Origin: DATEDA01 sp035286595
GTDB lineage: Bacteria > Pseudomonadota > Gammaproteobacteria > Burkholderiales > SG8-39
Reading direction: 5' to 3'
DNA: 13,065 nucleotides
Assembly (NCBI GenBank): GCA_035286595.1
Contig: DATEDA010000206.1
Location: 1 to 13,065 of the forward strand
In this document: positions 1 through 9,551 of the stretch, piece by piece
Position numbering within the stretch: the first letter of the stretch is position 1
Layout of the letters: each line of letters opens with the position of its first letter
Position numbers and translations under genes: made by a program
The notes under the pieces: model-generated
Databases searched by the model: none
What the model saw: the letters and a program-made list of their open reading frames with translations, nothing else
Told to the model about the DNA's origin: nothing

Positions 1-1
1 C

Positions 2-151
2 TACGCCGACGGCGCGATCCACGCCATCGACTACCCGGCGAAGTCGCGCTTCATCCGCGTCACCGGCACCAACCTGGACAAGATCTACCGCGAGGCCTTC
101 GACCCGGCGACCGGCAAGATCGATCGCATGGGGCCGCAGCGGGCGTCCTGA
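2..151 (+). CDS. C-terminal end of an unidentified protein (5' truncated)
   Basis: Reading from base 2 there is an open frame of 49 codons ending in TGA at 149-151; the beginning lies outside the window. The tail is moderately charged with no hydrophobic segment and includes FIRVTGTNLDKIYREAFD near its middle. Codon use is strongly GC-biased, as expected of a real gene in this genome. I do not recognise the family and assign no function. It converges on the exported protein gene at 209-802, with a perfect palindrome between the two stop codons. Confidence 0.6.
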   Translation, partial: YADGAIHAIDYPAKSRFIRVTGTNLDKIYREAFDPATGKIDRMGPQRAS

Positions 152-163
152 TACCTCGATCCA

Positions 164-181
164 GCCGGTCTCGAGACCGGC
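164..181. repeat. 18-bp perfect palindrome between convergent genes
   Basis: The arms GCCGGTCTC (164-172) and GAGACCGGC (173-181) are exact reverse complements with no spacer. The site lies in the short gap between two convergent stop codons (151 and 209), where a bidirectional terminator would be expected. No T-run follows on either strand, so intrinsic termination is unproven; a protein-binding site is an alternative. Confidence 0.5.
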
Positions 182-208
182 GGAACGTCGGCGCGGCGAA
201 TTGTACGG

Positions 209-802
209 CTAGTGCGGCGGCTTGACGCCGTCCTTGCTCACCTGGATCCGCGAGGCAGTGATCTTGCCGTCCGGGGCGACCTGGGCGCCGGTCCAGATGT
301 ACTCCCCGGGCTTGAGATCCGCCCGGTTCCCGGGGACGGCCCGGACGATCGGCACGCCGTCGGGCACGAGGATCTTCTGCATGCCGTCCTTGTACTTGAG
401 GGTCAGCTCGCGCTTCCCCGCCGCCGTCACCATCGCCTCGACGTTGGCGTTGGTCATCATCGAGCCGGGCGCGAGGTCCCAGGGAATGTGGCCGGGCGGG
501 ACGGCGGGAGGAAGGTAGTGCACTTCGAGCGCGACGAGCGCGCCGTCGGCGCGCTTGGTCGTCGCCGAGCCAACGTAGTCGCCCTGCTTGATGTCCTCGA
601 ACTTGATCGCCTTGGCGACCGTCACGCCGACGTCGTCGGTGACGTGGACCTTGAGGTCCTTGCCGTCGCGCGCTTTCACCGACAGCACGTTGCCGTCGAT
701 GGCGGTGATGGTGCCGCGCACGCGCATCGGCGTCTGCGCGTCGGCGGCGGCGGCCGCCAGCGCGAGTACGGCCAGCGCCGATGCGATCCGGATCCCCTTC
801 AT
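209..802 (-). CDS. exported hypothetical protein, two OB/beta-barrel-like modules
   Basis: This is a 197-aa protein with a clear Sec signal peptide: MKG-I-R, then a run of alanine and leucine, with likely cleavage after ADA (about residue 22). The mature part has two similar beta-rich modules. The first (about 25-95) contains VRGTITAIDGNVLSVKARDG, the pattern of DUF5666-type OB-like periplasmic proteins. The second (about 112-190) contains ELTLKYKDGMQKILVPDG and ends in a LKPGEYIW turn. The ATG at 802 is supported by a strong ribosome binding site, AAGGAGG, 5 nt upstream. The gene lies 76 nt downstream of alaS on the same strand with no obvious terminator between, so read-through from alaS is possible. 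The substrate or partner is unknown; a periplasmic binding role is only a guess from the fold pattern. Confidence 0.85.
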   Translation of the reverse strand: MKGIRIASALAVLALAAAAADAQTPMRVRGTITAIDGNVLSVKARDGKDLKVHVTDDVGVTVAKAIKFEDIKQGDYVGSATTKRADGALVALEVHYLPPAVPPGHIPWDLAPGSMMTNANVEAMVTAAGKRELTLKYKDGMQKILVPDGVPIVRAVPGNRADLKPGEYIWTGAQVAPDGKITASRIQVSKDGVKPPH

Positions 803-878
803 GACTGCCTCCTTCTTGGAAAGTCGCAGAGACGTCCCTGTCGACCTGCGTTAACAGCCCGTGGCGCGACCGCATTCC

Positions 879-3497
<2,619 letters not shown>

Positions 3498-3573
3498 GGA
3501 TGGCAAACGATTGAAGATTCAGGGCATTTTCGCTGGAAACGCGGGGCGACGCAACGGCGCGCGCGGCGCGAAC

Positions 3574-4326
3574 CTAGCCGCCGGTCTTCACCGCCGAGAC
3601 CACGATCGTTCTCCCGACCAGCAGGCGCCAGGAGCGATGCATCGCCACGTGCGGCGCGTTCGCCGGCGTGATCGTGCGGAGCCGGCGGCGTTCGCGGGTC
3701 ACGAACCGGAGCCAGCCGCCGGCGATCACCGGCAGGGCGAGCGCGAGCCAGAGGGCGGAAGTCCGCTGCACCTTGTCGATGTCGAGCTCCACGCCACCGA
3801 AGCCCGTCTCGAGCAAGGCGTGCGCGAGATAGAAATAGGGGATCGGCGTGATGTGGCGCGCGGTCGAATGGCGCTCGTCGTGGCCGACCGGCAGCGGCCC
3901 GAAGAGCACCGGGAAGCCCGCGGCGAGGTAGCGCATGCGGGATTGCACGTTGAGCACGTTCGGCGTCGTCAGGACGAGGAGCCCGCCCGGCTTCGTGACC
4001 CGATACGCCTCGCGGAGGAGCGACCGGTAGTTCTCCAGGTGCTCCACGACTTCCGAGCAGGTCACCAGATCGAACTCGCCATCCGGGTACGGCAGGGACT
4101 CGCGCTCGAGGTCCACCTGCGCGATCGGGACCCCGGCGCCGGCGAACCGCTCCACGTGGAAATCGCAGGCGGCCGAGCGCAGCGGCAGCGCGTCGCCGAG
4201 CCGCCGGATCAGCTCGCCCTGCCCGGCGCCGATGTCGAGGTGCGATCGCGTTGCCCCCGGCGCGGCCGCCGGCAAGCGGCGGCGGCAGGTCGCGGTGACC
4301 GCCTCGTAGATCTGCGGGGTGCACAT
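3574..4326 (-). CDS. class I SAM-dependent methyltransferase
   Basis: The 250-aa product has a Rossmann methyltransferase fold. Motif I is LDIGAGQGEL (about residues 30-39), the acidic end of beta 2 is in ACDFHVERF, and DLVTCSEVVEHLENY and LREAYRVTKPGGLLVLTTPN match the Methyltransf_11/23 pattern. A hydrophobic stretch LWLALALPVIAGGWL near residues 190-205 could contact the membrane. The substrate cannot be told from the sequence; such proteins modify small molecules, quinone precursors or cell-envelope glycans. The ATG at 4326 is chosen because it precedes the conserved fold and starts 19 nt after the stop of the upstream gene. The longer open frame to 4701 overlaps that gene and is not needed. 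The downstream neighbour is alaS, whose start lies 76 nt away. Confidence 0.93.
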   Translation of the reverse strand: MCTPQIYEAVTATCRRRLPAAAPGATRSHLDIGAGQGELIRRLGDALPLRSAACDFHVERFAGAGVPIAQVDLERESLPYPDGEFDLVTCSEVVEHLENYRSLLREAYRVTKPGGLLVLTTPNVLNVQSRMRYLAAGFPVLFGPLPVGHDERHSTARHITPIPYFYLAHALLETGFGGVELDIDKVQRTSALWLALALPVIAGGWLRFVTRERRRLRTITPANAPHVAMHRSWRLLVGRTIVVSAVKTGG

Positions 4327-4345
4327 GCGGCAGCGTCGTCGACGC

Positions 4346-5326
4346 TCAGCCGGCGGCCGGCGGCGTGGCCCGTTCCAGCGCGCGTTCCCAGTCTTCGAGC
4401 ACCGGCGAATCGGCGCCCGACTGCCGCAGCTGCCGGATCGCGATTCGCGACGCTGCCCGGCCGGTCCGCGACGCGGGCAGCCGCCGGGCGGTCGGCGGAA
4501 CGCCGCGCTCGATCGCGGCGAGCACGGTCGCCTTCGCCGCGCGCGCGGCCGGGTCGCCGTAGCGCGCGACGAGCGCCTGGAACGCGGCGTGGGTGTCGGG
4601 CTCGAACACCTTCGGGTTGCCCGCCTCGTCCCTCGCGGGGTGCACGGGATACAGGGCGAGCACCGGCACCCAGCCGGTGGGCACGGCAATATTGGCCGCA
4701 TGGGTGAGCGCCGGCCGGAGCAGGCTCGGAATGAGATGCGTGTGCGGGCCGGAGGGCGTCCGGCCGTCCGCCCGCGCGATCGGCTGATAGACCTCGATGC
4801 GCGCGAGGCGGGTGACCGCGACGCGATGCGGACTCGCCTCCATGATCAGGCGCGCGACGCCGCGCGGCGGATCGAGCAGGCGGGTGCCGGCCGCGCGACG
4901 CAGCTCGGCGACGAGCGCCGGGTCGGCGGTGCGGACGCAGAACGAGAAGGTCGTTGCGCCGAGACCGAGATCGAAGAGGTGCGCCTCGCGATCCGCGGCG
5001 CGGAGCGCGTCGCGGTCGGGGCCGAGCTCGACGATCGCGCGCCGCGGCGCCAGCTCGGTTTGCGCGCGCCGCACGCAGAAGAAGACCCCGTGGTGCCATT
5101 GGCCGGGCTGGGCGCTCAGCGCCTCGTAGGCGAGCGCGCGAACTCCCGGCTCGCGCGCGACCCCGATCGCGCCGCGGGCCGTGACGACCGTCAGGTCGTC
5201 GATCTCGCACGCCTCGTCCGGCTCGCGCGCAAACTCGGCGAGCACGCCGAATGTCCCCACGCTCCAGCTGCTGGCCGGATCCCGCAGGTGCGCCGCGGCG
5301 AGCTCGAGAGCCTCGGGAGCGTGCAT
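4346..5326 (-). CDS. conserved-looking hypothetical protein (326 aa)
   Basis: The 326-aa protein starts MHAPEALELAAAHLRDP and continues SSWSVGTFGVLAEFARE. It has no signal peptide and no transmembrane segment. It looks globular and cytoplasmic, with a patch around HTHLIPSLLRPALTHAANI and an Arg-rich C-terminal third. From memory only, the N-terminus resembles the DUF6925-type family; I cannot confirm this. The ATG at 5326 is favoured over upstream frame extension because the sequence before it is low-complexity Arg/Gly, and because GAGG (5336-5339 region) gives a ribosome binding site inside the stop region of the preceding 30-aa gene. The methyltransferase follows after 19 nt, so the two are probably translated from one message and may act together. 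Confidence 0.8.
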   Translation of the reverse strand: MHAPEALELAAAHLRDPASSWSVGTFGVLAEFAREPDEACEIDDLTVVTARGAIGVAREPGVRALAYEALSAQPGQWHHGVFFCVRRAQTELAPRRAIVELGPDRDALRAADREAHLFDLGLGATTFSFCVRTADPALVAELRRAAGTRLLDPPRGVARLIMEASPHRVAVTRLARIEVYQPIARADGRTPSGPHTHLIPSLLRPALTHAANIAVPTGWVPVLALYPVHPARDEAGNPKVFEPDTHAAFQALVARYGDPAARAAKATVLAAIERGVPPTARRLPASRTGRAASRIAIRQLRQSGADSPVLEDWERALERATPPAAG

Positions 5327-5334
5327 GAGCGGCC

Positions 5335-5427
5335 TCAGTAGAGCACGCCGACGACGCTCGCCGCAATCAGCGTCGCGAGCGCGTGCAGCGCGAAGAAGCC
5401 GAACAGGCTCTGTACCGCGAGACTCAC
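5335..5427 (-). CDS. 30-aa predicted single-pass membrane peptide
   Basis: This is a short frame of 30 residues (MSLAVQSLFGF, then FALHALATLIAASVVGVLY) starting with GTG at 5427 and ending TGA at 5335-5337. Nearly the whole length is one hydrophobic helix. A purine-rich GGGGAGG ribosome binding site lies about 5 nt before the GTG. An in-frame ATG at 5457 would give 40 aa (adding MREPCVGEGG) but has no ribosome binding site. The stop codon lies 8 nt before the ATG of the 326-aa gene, which suggests translational coupling. Small operon-embedded peptides of this kind often bind a membrane partner; which one is unknown. It is too short for usual gene calls and is supported only by start signal, hydrophobicity and spacing. 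Confidence 0.45.
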   Translation of the reverse strand: MSLAVQSLFGFFALHALATLIAASVVGVLY

Positions 5428-5480
5428 GCCCCCCTCCCCCACGCAAGGCTCACGCATCTACTTTCGCAAGCGAGCGAATG

Positions 5481-5993
5481 CTAGCAGACGGCCGCGTCCT
5501 CCTTCGCCGGCCACTTCGGGTCCGCGAGCACGACCGAGGTCTCGATCTGCCGGTCCGGAATGCGCCAGTACTTGCGGAGCAGCCGCTCCTTCTCGGCCAG
5601 CGACACGACCCGGAAGCCGTGCTGCTCGTAGAACCGGATCGCCCACGTCGCCGCGGCCCACGTGCCGATGAGCACCGGCCGCGAGGTGCGATCGAGGAGG
5701 AACGCGAGCAGCTTGCCGCCGATGCCTGTCCGGCGCGCCGCAGTCGCGACGTAGGCGTGACGGATCAGCGTGACATCAGCGACGTCCTGAAGTCCCATGA
5801 TGCCAACGAGTTTCCCGGATTCCTCCCAGCCCCAGAATACGACGCCCGCACCGAGCTCGTGACGGAGCTCTTCCTCGGGCATGTACGGCTCGTACCAGCG
5901 GTCGGCGGGGATGTGGCCGCGGTAGGCCTGCGCGGCGTCGTTGACGATCGCGAGGATTGCGGCCAGGTCGGCGTCGGTGCAGCGGCGGATCAC
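5481..5993 (-). CDS. GNAT family N-acetyltransferase
   Basis: The 170-aa product has the GNAT fold: an N-terminal MIRRCTDADLAAILAIVND helix, core strands around GKLVGIMGLQDV, and the acetyl-CoA pyrophosphate loop RRTGIGGKLL in motif A (preceded by HAYVATAA). A motif B region follows, AIRFYEQHGFRVVS. The acyl acceptor cannot be predicted; candidates include small amines, amino acids or a protein N-terminus. The GTG at 5993 is chosen because it gives the usual family length and lies 13 nt after the recX stop codon; longer frames to 6167 run into recX. There is no strong ribosome binding site, which fits coupling to recX translation. Confidence 0.92.
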   Translation of the reverse strand: MIRRCTDADLAAILAIVNDAAQAYRGHIPADRWYEPYMPEEELRHELGAGVVFWGWEESGKLVGIMGLQDVADVTLIRHAYVATAARRTGIGGKLLAFLLDRTSRPVLIGTWAAATWAIRFYEQHGFRVVSLAEKERLLRKYWRIPDRQIETSVVLADPKWPAKEDAAVC

Positions 5994-6006
5994 GGCCGGA
6001 GGTCGG

Positions 6007-6453
6007 TCACTCCCCGTCGTTGCCGCCGATGACGCGCCGGATGGTCTCGAAGGAAAAGCCGCGACCCTGGAGAAAGCGGATCTGCTTCGCCTGCTCGGCC
6101 GCGCCTCGGGGCGGACGGCCGAAGCGCTTCGCCCACGCTTCGCGGGCCCGCGACAGCTCGGTCGCACGAACCTCGCGCGTAGCCTCCGCGATCGCCGCGT
6201 TGCCTACGCCTTTCGCGCGGAGCTCCCACGCGATGCGCGCCGCCCCGAACTTGCGGCCCAGCGCATTCGCGCGCGCTTCGGCGTAGCGGTCGTCGGAGAG
6301 GAGCTTGCGGCGGACGAGCTCGTCGAGCAGCGGCGGGATCTCGTCCGGGTCGTCGGCGTGATGCGCGAGCTTGCGGGCAAGCTCGGCGCGGGAGTGCTCG
6401 CGCTGCGCGAGATGCGCGATCGCTCGCTCGCGCAGCGAGAGCCCCTTCTTCAC
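6007..6453 (-). CDS. recX: regulatory protein RecX
   Basis: RecX binds the RecA filament and restrains RecA activity. The 148-aa product contains the alpha-helical triple repeats of the family: SLRERAIAHLAQREHSRAEL, the core LLSDDRYAEARANALGRKFG, and the C-terminal QIRFLQGRGFSFETIRRVIG. The GTG at 6453 is preceded by AAGG 8 nt upstream, in the recA stop region, and lies only 10 nt after the recA stop. This is the expected tight recA-recX arrangement. The longer frame to 6546 overlaps the recA 3' end and begins with an Arg/Ser-rich shadow sequence, so it is rejected. Confidence 0.95.
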   Translation of the reverse strand: MKKGLSLRERAIAHLAQREHSRAELARKLAHHADDPDEIPPLLDELVRRKLLSDDRYAEARANALGRKFGAARIAWELRAKGVGNAAIAEATREVRATELSRAREAWAKRFGRPPRGAAEQAKQIRFLQGRGFSFETIRRVIGGNDGE

Positions 6454-6463
6454 CTCGCGTGCC

Positions 6464-7486
<1,023 letters not shown>

Positions 7487-7604
7487 GAGATGAATCACGT
7501 TGGTTTCGGATGCCACGGTCATTCTCCCATAAAGGTTTGGCGGTTCAGCAAAGCGCAATGAGGCTGTGGAGTTGCGCGGATCGATCGAGATTGTGCGGGG
7601 GGAA

Positions 7605-7625
7605 GTGGCTCACCTTGCGAGCCAC
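7605..7625. repeat. hairpin in recA leader
   Basis: Arms GTGGCTC (7605-7611) and GAGCCAC (7619-7625) are exact complements separated by 7 nt. No T-run follows, so it is not a standard intrinsic terminator. Confidence 0.55.
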
Positions 7626-7678
7626 CGGCGAACGACTTGGGTGGGTCCGCGCCGCGGGCTTCGGCCCCGCTCGCGGGC

Positions 7679-7697
7679 GGGCTCACGGCATGAGCCC
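7679..7697. repeat. hairpin in recA leader
   Basis: Arms GGGCTCA (7679-7685) and TGAGCCC (7691-7697) are exact complements around a 5-nt loop. No T-run follows on either strand. Confidence 0.55.
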
Positions 7698-7777
7698 GGC
7701 AGGCGCGCAGAATGTCGGTGGATCCCGACGAGGCTGGAGCAGAACCACCGAAGGCGGCCATGGCTCTCATAAGAGAG

Positions 7778-7785
7778 AGTATACT
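7778..7785. promoter_or_regulatory. palindromic divergent -10 element AGTATACT (recA / ORF6N gene)
   Basis: AGTATACT reads the same on both strands, giving TATACT (5 of 6 to TATAAT) in each direction. On the minus strand it would serve recA, on the plus strand the ORF6N gene. No good -35 hexamer is seen at 16-18 bp in either direction, which is common for LexA-repressed or activator-helped promoters. The minus-strand order of LexA-like box directly followed by the -10 matches the layout of the E. coli recA promoter. Confidence 0.5.
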
Positions 7786-7799
7786 GGGTTTACGTTCAG
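7784..7799. promoter_or_regulatory. candidate LexA box 1 upstream of recA
   Basis: The 16-nt site CTGGGTTTACGTTCAG keeps the CTG-N10-CAG frame of the proteobacterial LexA operator CTGT-N8-ACAG, with two inner mismatches. On the minus strand it directly precedes the recA -10 (TATACT), as in E. coli recA. Confidence 0.5.
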
Positions 7800-7815
7800 G
7801 TGTTGTTCTTTACAG
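7800..7815. promoter_or_regulatory. candidate LexA box 2 upstream of recA
   Basis: The 16-nt site GTGTTGTTCTTTACAG matches CTGT-N8-ACAG except for the first base. It abuts box 1 with no gap, so two LexA dimers could sit side by side. It lies in the recA -35 region and in the presumed 5' leader of the ORF6N gene. Confidence 0.45.
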
Positions 7816-7845
7816 CACCCGCAGCGGGTCGGCGCGCCGGTCAGC

Positions 7846-8427
7846 GTGATCGGATTCCCGCCGGTGCGCCGAGGAGGACGAAAACTCGAGGCGCCGCTCG
7901 CGCCGGTCCCACCGGCCGAGCAAATCGAATCGCGGATCCTCCTGGTGCGCGGCCAGAGGGTCTTGCTCGACGCCGAGCTCGCCCGGCTCTACGGCGTGAG
8001 CACCGGGCGCCTGAACGAGCAGGTCAAGCGCAACCTCGAGCGTTTTCCGGCCGACTTCATGTTTCAGCTGACTAAACAGGAGGTTGGCGCTTTGAGATCG
8101 CAATTTGCGATGTCAAACGCCCGCCCAGGCCGCGGTGGTCGACGGCACGCGCCGTTCGCTTTCGCCGAGCACGGAGCGATCATGGCCGCCACCGTGCTCA
8201 ACTCCCCGCGCGCGATCGAGATGAGCCTCTACGTCGTGCGCGCGTTCGTGCGGCTGCGCGGGATGATCGTCGCCGACAAGCAGCTCACGAAGAAGCTCGA
8301 TGAGCTCGAGCAGCGCCTGGACACCCACGACCACGCGATCGGCGAGATCATGCGGGCCATCCGCGAGCTCACTGTACCGCCCGAGCCGGCTAGGAAGCGG
8401 CGCATCGGGTTCATCCAGTCGGACTGA
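7846..8427 (+). CDS. ORF6N-domain (KilA-N related) DNA-binding protein
   Basis: The product is about 193 aa. The ORF6N domain spans roughly residues 25-125: ESRILLVRGQRVLLDAELAR, LYGVSTGRLNEQVKRN, RFPADFMFQLT, and then FAFAEHGAIMAATVLNSPRA. The C-terminal part is helical and coiled-coil-like (LTKKLDELEQRLDTHDHAIGEI), and the tail is the family-typical IRELTVPPEPARKRRIGF. ORF6N proteins are phage and bacterial DNA-binding proteins related to antirepressors; their cellular role is poorly defined. The start is uncertain: GTG at 7846 or GTG at 7864, neither with a good ribosome binding site. The long open frame back to 7510 crosses the recA leader and is not credible. Codons 195-203 of that open frame (8092 onward) lie on a 27-nt DNA palindrome. 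The gene diverges from recA and may share its LexA-like control. Confidence 0.88.
   Translation: MIGFPPVRRGGRKLEAPLAPVPPAEQIESRILLVRGQRVLLDAELARLYGVSTGRLNEQVKRNLERFPADFMFQLTKQEVGALRSQFAMSNARPGRGGRRHAPFAFAEHGAIMAATVLNSPRAIEMSLYVVRAFVRLRGMIVADKQLTKKLDELEQRLDTHDHAIGEIMRAIRELTVPPEPARKRRIGFIQSD
8091..8117. repeat. palindrome inside the ORF6N gene
   Basis: Arms TTTGAGATCGCAA (8091-8103) and TTGCGATGTCAAA (8105-8117) pair at 12 of 13 positions around a single centre base (8104). The core GCAATTTGC (8100-8108) recurs, as its reverse complement, in the ORF6N remnant near 10125. The palindrome encodes LRSQFAMSN just after the FMFQLT motif. Confidence 0.75.
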
Positions 8428-8447
8428 AGCCGACCGCGGGGAGAGTC

Positions 8448-8493
8448 CTACGACCCGGTGACGATCCCCAGGCTGTTCATCACCGACCCGACG
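8448..8493 (-). pseudogene. 3'-end remnant of a BON-lipoprotein gene
   Basis: On the minus strand this segment encodes VGSVMNSLGIVTGS and stop, nearly the same as VRSVMNNLVIVAGS and stop at the end of the intact BON gene. At DNA level 41 of 46 bases match positions 9552-9597 in the same orientation. Upstream of the remnant no BON sequence continues in any frame. It is either a truncated duplicate or one of two direct repeats bounding an inserted segment. Confidence 0.7.
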
Positions 8494-8751
8494 GTAGGCC
8501 GTTCGAGCACAAGCCGATGGCGGCGCCCGAGACATTCGCGCCCGCACCGGCGAAGACGAAGAAGAACTCGGTTCCGTCGATCGAGGGGAACGAGCCCCGA
8601 GTTGATCTCGACCACGCCGAAGCGCACGGCCGCAGCCACGCGCTGCGTCCGAGGGCGTCGGTCTGGTCGCGCCGCGCGGGCTGTCGGGCGGACTTACAGG
8701 CTATCTGGCGTTTACTTGAGGGGAATCCGTCAAATCAGCGGGTTACGTTAG

Positions 8752-8767
8752 TGGCTCGGATCTTGCT
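8752..8767 (+). promoter_or_regulatory. sigma-54 (RpoN) promoter of the PEP-CTERM gene
   Basis: TGGCTCGGATCTTGCT matches the -24/-12 consensus TGGCACG-N4-TTGCW at every fixed position but one. The invariant GG (8753-8754) and GC (8765-8766) are exactly 10 bp apart. Transcription would begin near 8778, leaving a leader of about 68 nt. Control of PEP-CTERM genes by RpoN with the PrsK/PrsR two-component pair is known in floc-forming betaproteobacteria such as Zoogloea, so the location fits. Confidence 0.72.
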
Positions 8768-8809
8768 CATCCGCTCACTGGCTTGGCGTCACGCTGTTCC
8801 GAGTAAACA

Positions 8810-8825
8810 GGGGGCGACGACCCCC
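8810..8825 (+). repeat. G5/C5 hairpin in PEP-CTERM mRNA leader
   Basis: GGGGG (8810-8814) and CCCCC (8821-8825) flank a 6-nt loop, CGACGA. It lies in the predicted leader, 20 nt before the TTG start. It could affect translation or mRNA stability; no T-run follows, so it is not a terminator. Confidence 0.4.
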
Positions 8826-8845
8826 ACAAGATAGAGAGTCCGCCC

Positions 8846-9457
8846 TTGAAGCAAAGACCTTGCTCGAGCTTGCTCGCTGGCCTGCTGTGGCTTGTGGGCG
8901 CTGCATGGTTGCTTGCCGCCGGCGACGTAAGTGCGTTTCCTTGTGACCGGGGATACGTGCGCGGGCCGGATGCGAGTCCACCGAGCTATGTCTGCCAAGA
9001 CGGCCCACTCGGCGACAACAACGATTGGGACAACGTGGGCACAGTTTTCGGGACTGACGATTGGATTCCACTCTCGAAGATTGGGCTGATCCCGCAGGAT
9101 ACCGACGTTCGAGTCGACATCGGTCTCACCTTTAGCCGCTCTCCGGACCTGTTGTCGGGCTCCTGGGGTTTCTCGAGCTTTGATTGGGATGATTGGGAGC
9201 GCATCCTGATCGTCATCAAGGACGGCAACTTCAATCAGATCTTTTGGTCTGCTTATGAGGTGCTCGACCCTGACACGAACGGAACCTGGCGGATGTGCAA
9301 CGACGGCCAGAGTGGGAATGATTGCAAGCAGATATCTCATCTGTCGGTCTACGGCATCCCCGACGGCGGTGGTCAGGCGCCCGAGCCTGGGTCGCTCGCG
9401 CTCCTTGGCGCGGCGTTGCTCGCGCTGCTCGGACTTAGAGGGCGCCGCAAGACCTGA
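8846..9457 (+). CDS. PEP-CTERM sorting-domain exported protein
   Basis: The 203-aa protein has an N-terminal signal peptide (MKQRPCSSLL, then LVGAAWLLAAGDVSA, cleavage near residue 30). At the C-terminus is a textbook PEP-CTERM signal: PEP at 179-181, a hydrophobic helix LALLGAALLALLGL, and the basic tail RGRRKT. Such proteins are exported, processed by an exosortase encoded elsewhere, and released or linked to exopolysaccharide in biofilm or floc matrix. The mature part is acidic and aromatic (DNNDWDNVG, SSFDWDDWER) with four Cys residues that could form two disulfides. The start is TTG at 8846 because it gives a complete signal peptide; the ribosome binding site is weak. Base composition is visibly lower in GC than neighbouring genes (about half in 9181-9240), suggesting transfer or relaxed codon use. 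A sigma-54 promoter lies upstream and a hairpin terminator downstream. Confidence 0.92.
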   Translation: MKQRPCSSLLAGLLWLVGAAWLLAAGDVSAFPCDRGYVRGPDASPPSYVCQDGPLGDNNDWDNVGTVFGTDDWIPLSKIGLIPQDTDVRVDIGLTFSRSPDLLSGSWGFSSFDWDDWERILIVIKDGNFNQIFWSAYEVLDPDTNGTWRMCNDGQSGNDCKQISHLSVYGIPDGGGQAPEPGSLALLGAALLALLGLRGRRKT

Positions 9458-9484
9458 CGATCACGCCGTTGCACTAGAGTGATA

Positions 9485-9512
9485 AGAGCCGCGGTCGCGG
9501 CTCTCGTCGTTT
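9485..9512 (+). terminator. rho-independent terminator after the PEP-CTERM gene
   Basis: AGAGCCGC and GCGGCTCT form a perfect 8-bp stem around a GGTC loop (9485-9504), followed by a short T-containing stretch CGTCGTTT. It begins 27 nt after the PEP-CTERM stop codon. On the minus strand the stem is followed by TATCACT, so it may also stop transcription from the convergent BON gene. Confidence 0.7.
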
Positions 9513-9551
9513 CTGGGACTTCCGCCTTCCCAGGCCACCGCCTACCGGGCA

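Larger units (their letters stand above)
7487..7777 (-). other. long structured leader of recA
   Basis: About 290 nt separate the recA promoter from the recA ATG at 7486. The leader contains two perfect 7-bp hairpins: GGGCTCA/TGAGCCC (7679-7697, 5-nt loop) and GTGGCTC/GAGCCAC (7605-7625, 7-nt loop). It also has smaller GC stems around 7655-7680. An 83-codon frame (7770-7519) runs through it and ends in an ATGA overlap with the alternative recA ATG at 7522. Its Ala/Pro/Ser-rich product does not resemble a real protein. No known riboswitch or attenuator is recognised. Confidence 0.5.
8428..8845. other. intergenic stretch with gene debris and PEP-CTERM promoter
   Basis: No intact gene is visible in these 418 nt. 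It holds the BON 3'-end copy (8448-8493), the sigma-54 promoter (8752-8767) and a leader hairpin (8810-8825). Between them, on the minus strand around 8482-8600, one frame reads GSFPSIDGTEFFFVFAGAGA. That string looks more protein-like than chance and could be a decayed exported-protein fragment, but I cannot assign it. Possible half-sites TTGA and TCAA near 8715-8735 flank the region where a sigma-54 activator would bind; this is weak. Confidence 0.4.

Noticed and set aside
7510..7845. N-terminal extension of the ORF6N frame back to 7510
   Set aside because: It would cross the recA leader and the divergent promoter and gives a Gly/Arg-rich sequence not found in the family.
8517..8834. Plus-strand open frame of 105 codons in the gap before the PEP-CTERM gene
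   Set aside because: It covers the sigma-54 promoter, has low-complexity composition and no good start signal or domain.
9513..9540. Second hairpin (CTGGGA/TCCCAG) after the PEP-CTERM terminator
   Set aside because: The stem is only 6 bp with a 9-nt loop and no T-run on either strand; not enough to call another terminator.
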